Origin: Sutterella sp.
GTDB taxonomy: Bacteria > Pseudomonadota > Gammaproteobacteria > Burkholderiales > Burkholderiaceae_F
Length of the DNA: 35,183 bases
NCBI GenBank assembly: GCA_017936545.1
Contig: JAGBFJ010000039.1
Span: 1 to 35,183 of the forward strand
Direction: 5' to 3'
Shown: piece after piece, positions 15,428 through 23,241 of the stretch
How the letters are laid out: every line of letters begins with the position of its first letter
Position numbering within the stretch: position 1 is the stretch's first letter
The notes under the pieces: model-generated
The model's database searches: none
Seen by the model: only the letters and a program-made list of their open reading frames with translations
Told to the model about the DNA's origin: nothing
Program-made: the position numbers and the translations under genes

Positions 15428-15441
15428 ACTGAGGATTCAGA

Positions 15442-16560
15442 ATGGCCATTGACGGAATCAATACAGCTGCGATGCAGGCGACTTTCGCCCAGACGCAGGC
15501 TGCTCAGGCCAAAGGCGGAGCAGAGGGTCTTTTCATGGGGCATGCCGTAGCGGTTCAGGAATCGCCTGCATCGCTGCTGGCAGATGCTGCCGAAGAGCTG
15601 GGCTTCGCGGTAGACTCGACGGAAGACTACGAAATCGACGAGCGAAAAGAAAGGGATGCCTCGGACATCGCGGACAAGCTGAAGCGCCTCTATGAGGTGC
15701 TGATGCGTGAGACCGGTAAATCCGAGCAGATGAACCAGCTGGTCGACGCCCTCAAGCAGGCTGCCAACAGGCAGACGATGCGCCATGCGCTCCAGAGTCT
15801 CTTCTCCGATGTGACCGACGGCTGGGGCGCGCTTCAGTATGCGCTTGACGAGTTCGAGAAGGATCCGGGCGTCAGCTCGGAACAGAAGGCGGAGCTCAGA
15901 GCCTTTGCCGATGAGTTTTCCAAGGAAAACAGTCAGGCGATCAAGCTCGGTCTGCAGGGTGCGCTGGCCGGTCAGAACTTCCCGGAACTCGGCGGCACGG
16001 ACGTCACGAGAGACTTTTATCGTCAGACCGTCGGTGAGTTTTCCAGCGTCAACGAGGTCTTCTCCGAAATCAAGAACAAATACGGCGCCAATTTCGACAA
16101 GGCCATGGATTTTCTTTTTGCCGCGATCAGTCAGGACATCGACTGCGAAACGCCGAGCATGGGCCGCGCGCATCTGGAAAGCGTCCATGCCAAGCTCGGC
16201 ATGGTCCGGCTCACGCAGAGCGCCTTCCGTCTCTGCGAAGATATGATGAACCGCTGGGAAAATGTCCACGACGTGAAGGCCTGTCCCATGAAGGCGATGG
16301 ATCTGCTCGGCAGCGTCGTCGCCCTTCGCGGCAAGAGCTATCTCGGCATGATGAACATTCAGGAGATCGTCCGCAAGGCCGCGCCGCCCGATATCGAGCG
16401 AGAAGTCATCTTTACGCAGGAACTCCTGGCGACTGTGCGCAAATTTCCGGTTGCGCTCTTTGACGATGAAAAGGGCCGCATGACCGTGATGGATGCGGTT
16501 CAGGCTGCGGTGGACGATGTCGTTCAGCGCGAAGACGATTGGCTGGCTTCGCTTGAATAA
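15442..16560 (+). CDS. sctW: SctW, T3SS gatekeeper (YopN-TyeA fusion type)
   Basis: A 372-residue cytosolic gatekeeper that holds back effectors until host contact and favours translocator export. Residues ~75-260 fit the HrpJ/YopN helical domain (ADKLKRLYEVLMRETGKSEQ, then QTMRHALQSLF) and the last ~90 residues (CPMKAMDLLGSVVALRGKSY to the end, WLASLE) correspond to TyeA. Yersinia has two genes for this; here they are one, as in SPI-1 InvE and MxiC. The N-terminal ~60 residues are disordered and would contain the export signal and chaperone-binding region. GAGGA lies 6 bases before the ATG. It starts an operon continuing through sctV. Confidence 0.92.
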   Translation: MAIDGINTAAMQATFAQTQAAQAKGGAEGLFMGHAVAVQESPASLLADAAEELGFAVDSTEDYEIDERKERDASDIADKLKRLYEVLMRETGKSEQMNQLVDALKQAANRQTMRHALQSLFSDVTDGWGALQYALDEFEKDPGVSSEQKAELRAFADEFSKENSQAIKLGLQGALAGQNFPELGGTDVTRDFYRQTVGEFSSVNEVFSEIKNKYGANFDKAMDFLFAAISQDIDCETPSMGRAHLESVHAKLGMVRLTQSAFRLCEDMMNRWENVHDVKACPMKAMDLLGSVVALRGKSYLGMMNIQEIVRKAAPPDIEREVIFTQELLATVRKFPVALFDDEKGRMTVMDAVQAAVDDVVQREDDWLASLE

Positions 16561-16574
16561 GGAAAGCTTCTGAC

Positions 16575-16940
16575 ATGATCGATTATGAAATCAACGAGTT
16601 CGGCAGACGTCTCGGACTGCCTTCGCTGGAACTCAATCAGAACGGCATGGCCTCCCTCGTCATTGAGGGACTCGGTACCGTGATGCTGGAAAAAACGTCC
16701 GAGCTGGGCGACGGGGAGCTCCTGTTGGTGCTTTCCCGTCCCGTCGAACCGTCGGAAACGGCCCGCTTTGCCAAGCTGCTCGAGGCTGTCGGCTGGCGCC
16801 GCAATCCGCCCTTCAGAATGTCCGCCGCCTTCTTCAGGCAGTCCCTGATTCTGACCGCCCGCTTTGAAGAAGGCGCCGTCACGGCGGCCCTTCTGGAAAA
16901 CGCGCTCCGCGTGCTTTCCGACGAAATCGAGCGCGCCTGA
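16575..16940 (+). CDS. SycN-like class I chaperone for SctW
   Basis: A 121-residue CesT-type protein: N-terminal helix (MIDYEINEFGRRLGLPSLEL), strands (GMASLVIEGLGTVMLEKTSE, GELLLVLSRPV), a helix with ARFAKLLEAVGWRRN, a strand (QSLILTARFEEGAV) and C-terminal helix. In Yersinia SycN (123 residues) pairs with YscB to chaperone YopN, and sycN lies immediately after yopN-tyeA. Length, fold pattern and position all match, 14 bases after sctW. The partner could be the chaperone at 9847. I am confident in the class and moderately in the SycN equivalence. Confidence 0.8.
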   Translation: MIDYEINEFGRRLGLPSLELNQNGMASLVIEGLGTVMLEKTSELGDGELLLVLSRPVEPSETARFAKLLEAVGWRRNPPFRMSAAFFRQSLILTARFEEGAVTAALLENALRVLSDEIERA

Positions 16941-16963
16941 GTCGGCATTTCGGAGTGTCCGCA

Positions 16964-17335
16964 ATGGCAGACTATACGATTCAGTCCCTCCTGAATCCTT
17001 CCATCGGCATTCAGGAGCTTCTCCAGATGCCGGAAGACAACCGTCTTCCGCAGGCGAGAGAACTCGGCAGCAGCATGCTGCAGGAAACGGGCTTAGAAGG
17101 GCTATACGGCGCCGTCAATTCCCATACGGCGTTCGAAGCGCTTCTCTGTCCCAATGTGGGAGACGGCACGCTGGTGAGCCCCGAGGTGTTTAATTCCCAG
17201 CTCGAATCTCTGCTGAAGAAACTGAGTGAAAGCCGGAATCCCAAGATCAGAGCGATGCTCGAAAATGAGATCATTCCGCTCATGCAGAACGGCATGCTGC
17301 TGTCGGCATATCGCGGCCTGATGCTGGGAGGCTGA
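16964..17335 (+). CDS. sctX: SctX (YscX-like) T3SS export-gate accessory protein
   Basis: A 123-residue protein, nearly the length of YscX (122), in the YscX position between the SycN-like gene and the YscY-like gene. Residues 16-30 contain IGIQELLQMPEDNRLP, like the GIEKL..I..LP start of YscX, followed by LEGLYGAVNSHTAFEALLCP, which parallels the LERLY...S....L..P block. In Yersinia YscX is secreted and, with YscY, is needed for SctV assembly and needle export. The ATG at 16964 lies 8 bases after CGGAG; the in-frame GTG at 16955 overlaps that site and was rejected. Confidence 0.82.
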   Translation: MADYTIQSLLNPSIGIQELLQMPEDNRLPQARELGSSMLQETGLEGLYGAVNSHTAFEALLCPNVGDGTLVSPEVFNSQLESLLKKLSESRNPKIRAMLENEIIPLMQNGMLLSAYRGLMLGG

Positions 17336-17339
17336 GGCC

Positions 17340-17714
17340 ATGCATGAAGAGATCACCCGAGACGAACGCCGCACGCTTTCCGTGCTGGCCTTCCTGTTTT
17401 TCCGGATGGGACTTGAAGACCGGGCAAAACGTGTCTACGATGCCATAGCCGAACTTTCCGAGCCGGGCTCGTCCGACTATCGTTTTGCCAAGGCTGGACT
17501 GGCTGCCGTAGCCGTCGAGTCGGGGCAGGGCGCGGAAGCGCTTGCGGCATTGAGGGAGGCCATGCAGGGCGGTCCGCTTTCCAGCAAGGAGGCGACGCTT
17601 TATCTCCTCAAGGCGCAGGCGCTCTGGCAGCAGGGACGCAAGGCGGAGGCCGAGCAGGCCCGCAATGAATTTCTTTATCTTACTGGCCGCACCGGCAAGG
17701 ACAGCACCCAATGA
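17340..17714 (+). CDS. sctY: SctY (YscY-like) TPR chaperone of SctX
   Basis: A 124-residue TPR protein (helix pairs such as LSVLAFLFFRMGLEDRAKRV, SSDYRFAKAGLAAVAVESGQ and KEATLYLLKAQALWQQGRKA). YscY (114 residues) is the cytosolic partner of YscX, and the two also contact SctV. The gene follows sctX after 4 bases and its stop overlaps the sctV start as ATGA, exactly the yscX-yscY-yscV arrangement. TPR repeats alone would not settle the name; the local order does. Confidence 0.82.
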   Translation: MHEEITRDERRTLSVLAFLFFRMGLEDRAKRVYDAIAELSEPGSSDYRFAKAGLAAVAVESGQGAEALAALREAMQGGPLSSKEATLYLLKAQALWQQGRKAEAEQARNEFLYLTGRTGKDSTQ

Positions 17715-19801
17715 GTTTTACTAGCAAAGCCGGCAGCATCGTCGAGAGCGTCACCAGGCACAACGATATTGCGATGGTGGCTCTTCTGGTGGTCGTCATC
17801 ACGCTGATGATCGTGCCTCTGCCCACGCCGCTGGTGGACACGCTCATCGGCGCCAATCTGACGCTCTCCTTCCTGATGCTGATGATGGCCATGTACGTGA
17901 AGACCCCGTTGGAATTCTCGGTCTTCCCGACGATGCTGCTCTTTACGACGCTCTTTCGCGTCGGCCTCAACATCACGACGACCCGTCTGATTCTGCTTCA
18001 GGCGGACGCGGGCGAAATCATTTTCACGTTCGGCGACTTCGCGCTCGGCGGCAACTTCGTCGTGGGCGCGGTGGTGTTCCTCATTCTGACCATCGTTCAG
18101 TTCCTGGTGATTTCCAAAGGCGCGGAGCGCGTGGCTGAAGTGGGAGCCCGCTTTACTCTGGATGCCATGCCTGGCAAGCAGATGTCGATCGACGCGGACC
18201 TTCGCGCCGGCGTGATCGACATGGAGGAAGCCCAGCGCCGCCGCACGAACGTGCAGATGGAAAGCAAGATGTACGGCGCCATGGACGGCGCCATGAAGTT
18301 CGTGAAGGGCGACAGCATCGCCGGCATGGTCGTGACCGTGGTCAACATCGTCGGCGGAACGATCATCGGCGTGACGCAGAACGGCATGACGGCGGGCGAC
18401 GCGCTTCACACGTACGGCATTCTGACGATCGGCGACGGCCTGGTGAGCCAGATTCCTTCGCTCCTCGTCTCGATTTCGGCCGGTATTCTGATTACGCGCT
18501 CGGGCGACACCCGCGAGGACGTGGGCGCTCAGGTCGGCCGCCAGTTTTTCGACCAGCCCCGCGCGCTTCAGATGGCGGGCGGTCTGATCTTCCTGCTGGC
18601 CCTCATTCCGGGCTTCCCGAAGCCGCAGCTCTTTACCATGGCCGCCGCCGTGTGGCTCTTCGGCAAGACGCTGCTGACGGTCAAGAACGCGCCCAAGAAG
18701 CCGGACAGCCAGGGAGAACTCAAAAAGACGCTGGCGCCTTCGGGCGAGGCCAAGAAGCGCCGTCCGTCGGGCACCGGCGAGGAATTTTCGCCGACCGTGC
18801 CGATCATTCTCGACATTTCGTCCGACATCGGCGAGTCGATGGACTACGATTCGCTCAACGGCGAACTGATCGAACTGCGCCGTGCGCTTTACTTCGATCT
18901 GGGCGTGCCCTTTCCCGGCATCAACATCCGTCCGAATCCCGGCCTCAATTCCTTTACCTACGTCCTGAATCTGAATGAAATTCCGCTCGCAAGCGGTCAG
19001 CTCATGCAGGATCACGTCATCGTCCGCGAAAAGAAGGCCAATCTCGATCTGCTCGGCATCACGTATCTGACGGGCGACGCCTTCCTTCCCGGCGTGGATC
19101 CGCTCTGGGTTCCGAAGGATCAGATGACGAAGCTCACCAAGGCGGGCATCGTCTGCATGGACCACAGTAAGATTCTGGCCTACCATCTGTCGCTTCTGCT
19201 GACCCGCCATGCCTCGACCTTCATCGGCATGCAGGAAACCAAATACCTGCTCGACCGCATGGAGGAGCGCGCCCCCGATCTGGTGCGCGAAGTGACGCGC
19301 CTTCTGCCGGTGCAGCGCATTTCCGACATCTTCCAGCGTCTGGTTCAGGAGCAGATTTCCATCCGCGATCTGCGGACCATTCTGCAGGCGCTCATCGACT
19401 GGGCGCCCAAGGAAAAGGACGTCGTCATGCTGACCGAATACGTGCGCGGCGCACTCAAGCGCCAGATCAGCTACATGTATTCGAAAGGGCAGAACATGCT
19501 GCCGGTCATTCTGATGGAGCCCTCGATCGAAGAGACGATCCGCAAGGCGATCCGACAGACGTCGGCCGGCGCCTTCCTGTCGCTCGATCCCGGTTCGTCG
19601 CAGCGCATTCTCAAGGCGGTGGGCGACGCTGCCGGCAAGTACAAGCAGAGCACTCAGAAGCCCGTGCTGATGGTGAGCATGGACATCCGCCGATATGTCC
19701 GCCGTCTGATCGAGTCGAAGTACTACGAACTGCCGGTGATGGCCTATCAGGAAGTGACGCCCGAGATTTCGGTGCAGCCGGTCGCCCGCATCCGCATCTG
19801 A
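17711..19801 (+). CDS. sctV: SctV, T3SS major export-gate protein
   Basis: The 696-residue product is the LcrD/InvA/FlhA-family gate. Eight hydrophobic segments span about residues 17-335, including LLVVVITLMIVPLPTPLVDT at the start and the family signature TTRLILLQADAGEIIFTFGD at ~90-112, plus RFTLDAMPGKQMSIDADLRA (~145-165). Residues ~365-690 form the cytosolic ring domain that captures chaperone-substrate complexes and SctX/SctY. Length is typical (YscV is about 704). AAGGA lies 9 bases before the ATG. The gene ends the operon and is followed by a strong terminator. This is a very secure call. Confidence 0.97.
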   Translation: MSFTSKAGSIVESVTRHNDIAMVALLVVVITLMIVPLPTPLVDTLIGANLTLSFLMLMMAMYVKTPLEFSVFPTMLLFTTLFRVGLNITTTRLILLQADAGEIIFTFGDFALGGNFVVGAVVFLILTIVQFLVISKGAERVAEVGARFTLDAMPGKQMSIDADLRAGVIDMEEAQRRRTNVQMESKMYGAMDGAMKFVKGDSIAGMVVTVVNIVGGTIIGVTQNGMTAGDALHTYGILTIGDGLVSQIPSLLVSISAGILITRSGDTREDVGAQVGRQFFDQPRALQMAGGLIFLLALIPGFPKPQLFTMAAAVWLFGKTLLTVKNAPKKPDSQGELKKTLAPSGEAKKRRPSGTGEEFSPTVPIILDISSDIGESMDYDSLNGELIELRRALYFDLGVPFPGINIRPNPGLNSFTYVLNLNEIPLASGQLMQDHVIVREKKANLDLLGITYLTGDAFLPGVDPLWVPKDQMTKLTKAGIVCMDHSKILAYHLSLLLTRHASTFIGMQETKYLLDRMEERAPDLVREVTRLLPVQRISDIFQRLVQEQISIRDLRTILQALIDWAPKEKDVVMLTEYVRGALKRQISYMYSKGQNMLPVILMEPSIEETIRKAIRQTSAGAFLSLDPGSSQRILKAVGDAAGKYKQSTQKPVLMVSMDIRRYVRRLIESKYYELPVMAYQEVTPEISVQPVARIRI

Positions 19802-19814
19802 TGCTGCTGCGACT

Positions 19815-19849
19815 CATGAAAAACGCCGCTTGATGCGGCGTTTTTCATG
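19815..19849. terminator. Bidirectional terminator between sctV and the convergent binding-protein gene
   Basis: A perfect 15-base inverted repeat (CATGAAAAACGCCGC / GCGGCGTTTTTCATG) with a 5-base loop, flanked by A5 and T5 runs. It lies between two converging genes and should stop both transcripts. Confidence 0.9.
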
Positions 19850-19852
19850 GAA

Positions 19853-20983
19853 TCAGACGATGGCTGGACTTTGCGTGGTATACGCTTTTTCAACGGTCAG
19901 CAGCAGTCCGAACGGCGGCTTCCAGCCCATCTGCATGGCGGTCTTCAGATTGATGACGAGACCGTTGCTCTGGATGAAGCGCTGATTGATGTTCCGGGGC
20001 TTCACGCCCTGCAGCACCTGAGAGATAACCTGCGCTTCGAAAAAGCCGTAGTTGTCGAGGTTGGTGTCGCCGACGCCGAGCAGAATGCCTCGTGAAACCG
20101 GTTCGGTGCCGACCTGGGAGAAGCTCGGGATGCCTCGGCTCGTCAGCATGCGGAGAAATTCCGGGAAGTGCGAGTCGGGGCAGCTGAACCAGGGAAGAAT
20201 CACGGCGTCGATGCCCTGTTCGATCAGATCCTCCAGGCCTTTCTTGAGCGCCTGATAGGAGGCTTCGGCATCCATGCTGTCCTCCTTGTAGGTGACCATC
20301 GTGAAGCCGCTGCCGAGATTGGTGCAGGCGCGCTCCACCTCTTCGGCGCCGGCCTGAACGATGCGGTCTTCGCCGACCAGAAGACCGAGCATGCCGAAAC
20401 GGAAGATCGAATGAAAGCACCGAACCTGCCAGGAGAAGAAGTCCTGCGTCACGATCGCGTGAAGATTGTCCTGCCCGGAGTCCTCGGCGCTTCTCACGAT
20501 GTTGAAGGCGACCGGGTCCGAACTGCCGAGCGAGAGCACGGGGATATCGTGCACGTGTTTCGCCATGTCGAGCGACGGTTCGGTACCGAGCGTCAGGATC
20601 AGGTCGACGTCGTTCTTCTCCTGAAGCCGCTTGAGAATGGCCGTGCGGACTTTGTCGCGTCTGCCGACTTCAAAACCGTAGGTATAGTGACCGTCGGGCA
20701 GGAAGCGAAGCTGCGAGCCGCCGGCCTTGGCGGCCAGATCGGCCCACACGTCGGCCGTGCCGGCGCGGCGGTTGTCGTTGTCGGGCGGCGCCCATTCGAT
20801 CAGACCGAGCCGGCGAAGACCGGCCATGGTCTTGAGCAGAATCCGGCGGTAGCGCAGGAACGAGCCGTTGGTGAGCAGAATGACGTTGGCGGGACGGCCT
20901 TCGGTCAGCGGGACGGCCCGCGACGTCAGCGGCATGCCGAGCGCACAGGCGGACATCAGTCCGAGAATGCTTCGTCTTTTCAC
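19853..20983 (-). CDS. Periplasmic substrate-binding protein (ABC_sub_bind-like)
   Basis: A 376-residue protein with an N-terminal signal (MKRRSILGLMSACALG, predicted cleavage near Ala23) and no membrane helix afterwards. It has the two-lobe pattern of type I periplasmic binding proteins related to ABC_sub_bind: ANVILLTNGSF at the start, VDLILTLGTEPSLDMAKHVH, IPVLSLGSSDPVAF, and IDAVILPWFSCPDSHFPEFL with GIPSFSQVGTEPVSRG near the end. No permease or ATPase gene is adjacent; it starts 2 bases after the phosphatase stop. It is therefore more likely to present a ligand to that sensor than to feed a transporter, which is an inference. The ligand is unknown. Confidence 0.78.
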   Translation of the reverse strand: MKRRSILGLMSACALGMPLTSRAVPLTEGRPANVILLTNGSFLRYRRILLKTMAGLRRLGLIEWAPPDNDNRRAGTADVWADLAAKAGGSQLRFLPDGHYTYGFEVGRRDKVRTAILKRLQEKNDVDLILTLGTEPSLDMAKHVHDIPVLSLGSSDPVAFNIVRSAEDSGQDNLHAIVTQDFFSWQVRCFHSIFRFGMLGLLVGEDRIVQAGAEEVERACTNLGSGFTMVTYKEDSMDAEASYQALKKGLEDLIEQGIDAVILPWFSCPDSHFPEFLRMLTSRGIPSFSQVGTEPVSRGILLGVGDTNLDNYGFFEAQVISQVLQGVKPRNINQRFIQSNGLVINLKTAMQMGWKPPFGLLLTVEKAYTTQSPAIV

Positions 20984-20985
20984 TG

Positions 20986-22962
20986 TTACTCCTTCGGGGC
21001 GGAATCGGCGCCGAGGCGGCGGAAGACCACCATGGTGATGTCGTCGGACTGCTCGGCCCTGCCGCGGTGGGCGACGATGGCCTTCATCATGCCGGCGATC
21101 AGCGTGTCGGGGCTGCTGCCGTGATGTTTCTTCATGACGGCTTCGATGCGCTTGTCGCCGAAGAGTTCGCGGTCCTCGTTCATGGCTTCGGAGACGCCGT
21201 CCGTATAGATGAGGCAGAGGTCGCCCTCGTCAAGCGTATCGGAGAGGTCGGTGAATTCGGCCATGTCGAGCGCGCCGACGAGCAGTCCGCTCACTTCGCT
21301 CATCCAGCGCACGGGCTTGGACGGATCGGTCGGCACCACGGCCGGCGGACAGTGGCCGCCGTTGGCGTAGTCGAGCGCACCGGTGAGCGGGTCGAAGTAG
21401 CCGATCCAGAGCGTGACGAACATGCAGCTCGGATTGTTGAGCGCGAGCTGGTCGTTCACCTTCTTCATCACTTCGGCCGGCGTGAGAGACTCGCTCACCG
21501 CGTTGCGGATCAGGGTCAGCGTGACGCTCATGAAGAGAGCGGCGGACACGCCCTTGCCGGACACGTCGCCGATGACGACGGCGCGGCGGCCGTCTGGCGT
21601 TTCAAGCACGTCGTAGAAGTCGCCGCCCACTTCCTTGGCGGCCTCCATCACGGCGCCCGCGATGAAGCATCTCGAGCGGAAGTCGTCGCCGGCCGGCGGC
21701 AGCATGCCGCGCTGGATCTCGCGTGCGGCATTGAGCTCGCCCTCGATGCTGTGCTGGCGCGCCACGGACTTCTTGAGCGCCTCAATGTTCTTTTCCATGG
21801 CGACGATCATGCTCGAGAAGGCGCTCGAAACCTGTCCGACTTCGTCGCGGCTCTGTCTCGGCAGCTCCTTCGTGATGCCCTGCAGCCTGGCGGCCACGTC
21901 GCCCGTGATGAAGTCGAACACTTCAAGACGGCGCGCGCAGTGCGCCAGACGGCGAAGCGGCTGAAGCATCCAGGTGATGAACCAGAGTCCGAGGGATGAA
22001 ATCAGGATGAAAATGGCTGCAGCGATGACGGACAGTCTGACGGCCTTGGCTTTTGCCGGACCGGCGATCACGTCCATCGGCATTGACGTCTGGACAAACC
22101 AGTCGAGCGGCTTGAAGTGACGGATTGCAAACAGATACTCCTTGTCGGCAACCGTCACGATGCCGGTGGCCGAGCCTTTTTCGCGGGCCGTATCGAAAAG
22201 TTCCGGGAAGAGCTCCCGGCGGCCGGTAAAGGACACTTCCCCGCGGCCGGCGATCAGACTTCCGTCCGCATCCGTGACGCCGACCACCGACCCCATCGGG
22301 AGGTTGAGCGTCTTGACGACGTCGCGAAGGTGGGCTTCGAGCACGGACATTTTTTCCGGAAGAGCATCTTCGAGATAGTTGACGGTCTGGGCGACGATGA
22401 CGGTGAGATTATTGCTTTTGCGCAGCGCCATCAGGATCGGCATGTTTTTGCCGACGTCGGTGTCCGCGCGGAAAAACGTGTAGTAGTCCCGGGAGAAGTT
22501 GCGGTCGCTCGGATCAAGGTAGGCCCGGACCGGCGTTCTCAGATAGTCGCGGATGTTTTCCCGGAAGATGCTTTCGAGCATGGGCGACGGGAAAAGGAAC
22601 TTCCCTTCGCTGTCGATCACGCCGCAGTAGGTGAGCCATTTGTCGCGCATGAATTCGAGCACGTCCATCGATTCGTCGAGCTTGCCCGTGAGGATGATCT
22701 CTTCGAGAAAGTCGAGTTCGGACCGGATGTCGTCTTTTTCGATGGCCGTCTTGTCGATGACGAAGGTCTGGACGTTCAGATAGGAGAGCTGAATGCCTTC
22801 GTCGACGATGCGGCTGATGCGCTGAAACTGGTCCTCAGCGGTGGCAACGGAGCGCTCGTAAGTGTCCTTGTAGCCGAGCCAGATCAGCGGCATCGTACTG
22901 AAGGACACGATGACCCCGATGATCAGAACCAGCTTTACGCGAAGCGACAGATCGAAATTCAT
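20986..22962 (-). CDS. Membrane sensor with HAMP and PP2C/SpoIIE-type serine phosphatase domain
   Basis: A 658-residue sensor. A membrane helix (about 10-30), a periplasmic dCache-like domain to ~305, a second helix (VIAAAIFILISSLGLWFITW) and a HAMP-like segment lead to a C-terminal PP2C/SpoIIE phosphatase domain with AREIQRGMLPP, KEVGGDFYDV, GDVSGKGVSAALFM and LIYTDGVSEAMNEDRELFGD; the Asp residues in these motifs bind metal. RsbU-type enzymes dephosphorylate STAS anti-anti-sigma proteins. I use the ATG at 22960-22962 because the first helix follows directly; a GTG at 23058 would add 32 residues. No STAS or kinase partner is in the window. Confidence 0.88.
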   Translation of the reverse strand: MNFDLSLRVKLVLIIGVIVSFSTMPLIWLGYKDTYERSVATAEDQFQRISRIVDEGIQLSYLNVQTFVIDKTAIEKDDIRSELDFLEEIILTGKLDESMDVLEFMRDKWLTYCGVIDSEGKFLFPSPMLESIFRENIRDYLRTPVRAYLDPSDRNFSRDYYTFFRADTDVGKNMPILMALRKSNNLTVIVAQTVNYLEDALPEKMSVLEAHLRDVVKTLNLPMGSVVGVTDADGSLIAGRGEVSFTGRRELFPELFDTAREKGSATGIVTVADKEYLFAIRHFKPLDWFVQTSMPMDVIAGPAKAKAVRLSVIAAAIFILISSLGLWFITWMLQPLRRLAHCARRLEVFDFITGDVAARLQGITKELPRQSRDEVGQVSSAFSSMIVAMEKNIEALKKSVARQHSIEGELNAAREIQRGMLPPAGDDFRSRCFIAGAVMEAAKEVGGDFYDVLETPDGRRAVVIGDVSGKGVSAALFMSVTLTLIRNAVSESLTPAEVMKKVNDQLALNNPSCMFVTLWIGYFDPLTGALDYANGGHCPPAVVPTDPSKPVRWMSEVSGLLVGALDMAEFTDLSDTLDEGDLCLIYTDGVSEAMNEDRELFGDKRIEAVMKKHHGSSPDTLIAGMMKAIVAHRGRAEQSDDITMVVFRRLGADSAPKE

Positions 22963-23160
22963 GAGAACAAACGGACTTGCCGCGCTTTCCCCTGAGGCGG
23001 ACGGCAGATGACAGACTGACCGGACCGGCCTCAGAAGGCGGGTGCCGGCAGGGGACACTCATCCCGAAAGTGTAAACAAAAAACACGCGCTCAGCGTCAC
23101 GATCGGACGGTTTTTGGGGCGGAACTGCAGAGCGGCCTGTCCGTTCCGAGCAATAAAGAA

Positions 23161-23194
23161 GACCCCGCCGGAACGTCGCGGTTCCGGCGGGGTC
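23161..23194 (-). terminator. Terminator of the flavin reductase gene
   Basis: A perfect 14-base stem (GACCCCGCCGGAAC / GTTCCGGCGGGGTC) with a 6-base loop lies 48 bases past the reductase stop. On the reverse strand it is followed by TTCTTTATT; on the forward strand by only TTT. Confidence 0.85.
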
Positions 23195-23241
23195 TTTCAC
23201 CGAGGAGACTCAGCTATGCGTTTTTGTCGTTGTGACGCCGA

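Larger units (their letters stand above)
15140..15441. other. Divergent intergenic region between the lone chaperone and sctW
   Basis: This 302-base gap holds a reverse-strand -10-like TATAAT (15204-15209) for the chaperone gene and a forward TACAAT (15376-15381) for sctW. It also has a small hairpin (15411-15427) just before the sctW ribosome-binding site. No gene was recognised. Confidence 0.6.

Noticed and set aside
17675-19210. Long reverse-strand frame (511 codons) over sctV
   Set aside because: Antisense shadow of a very secure gene, with no domain pattern.
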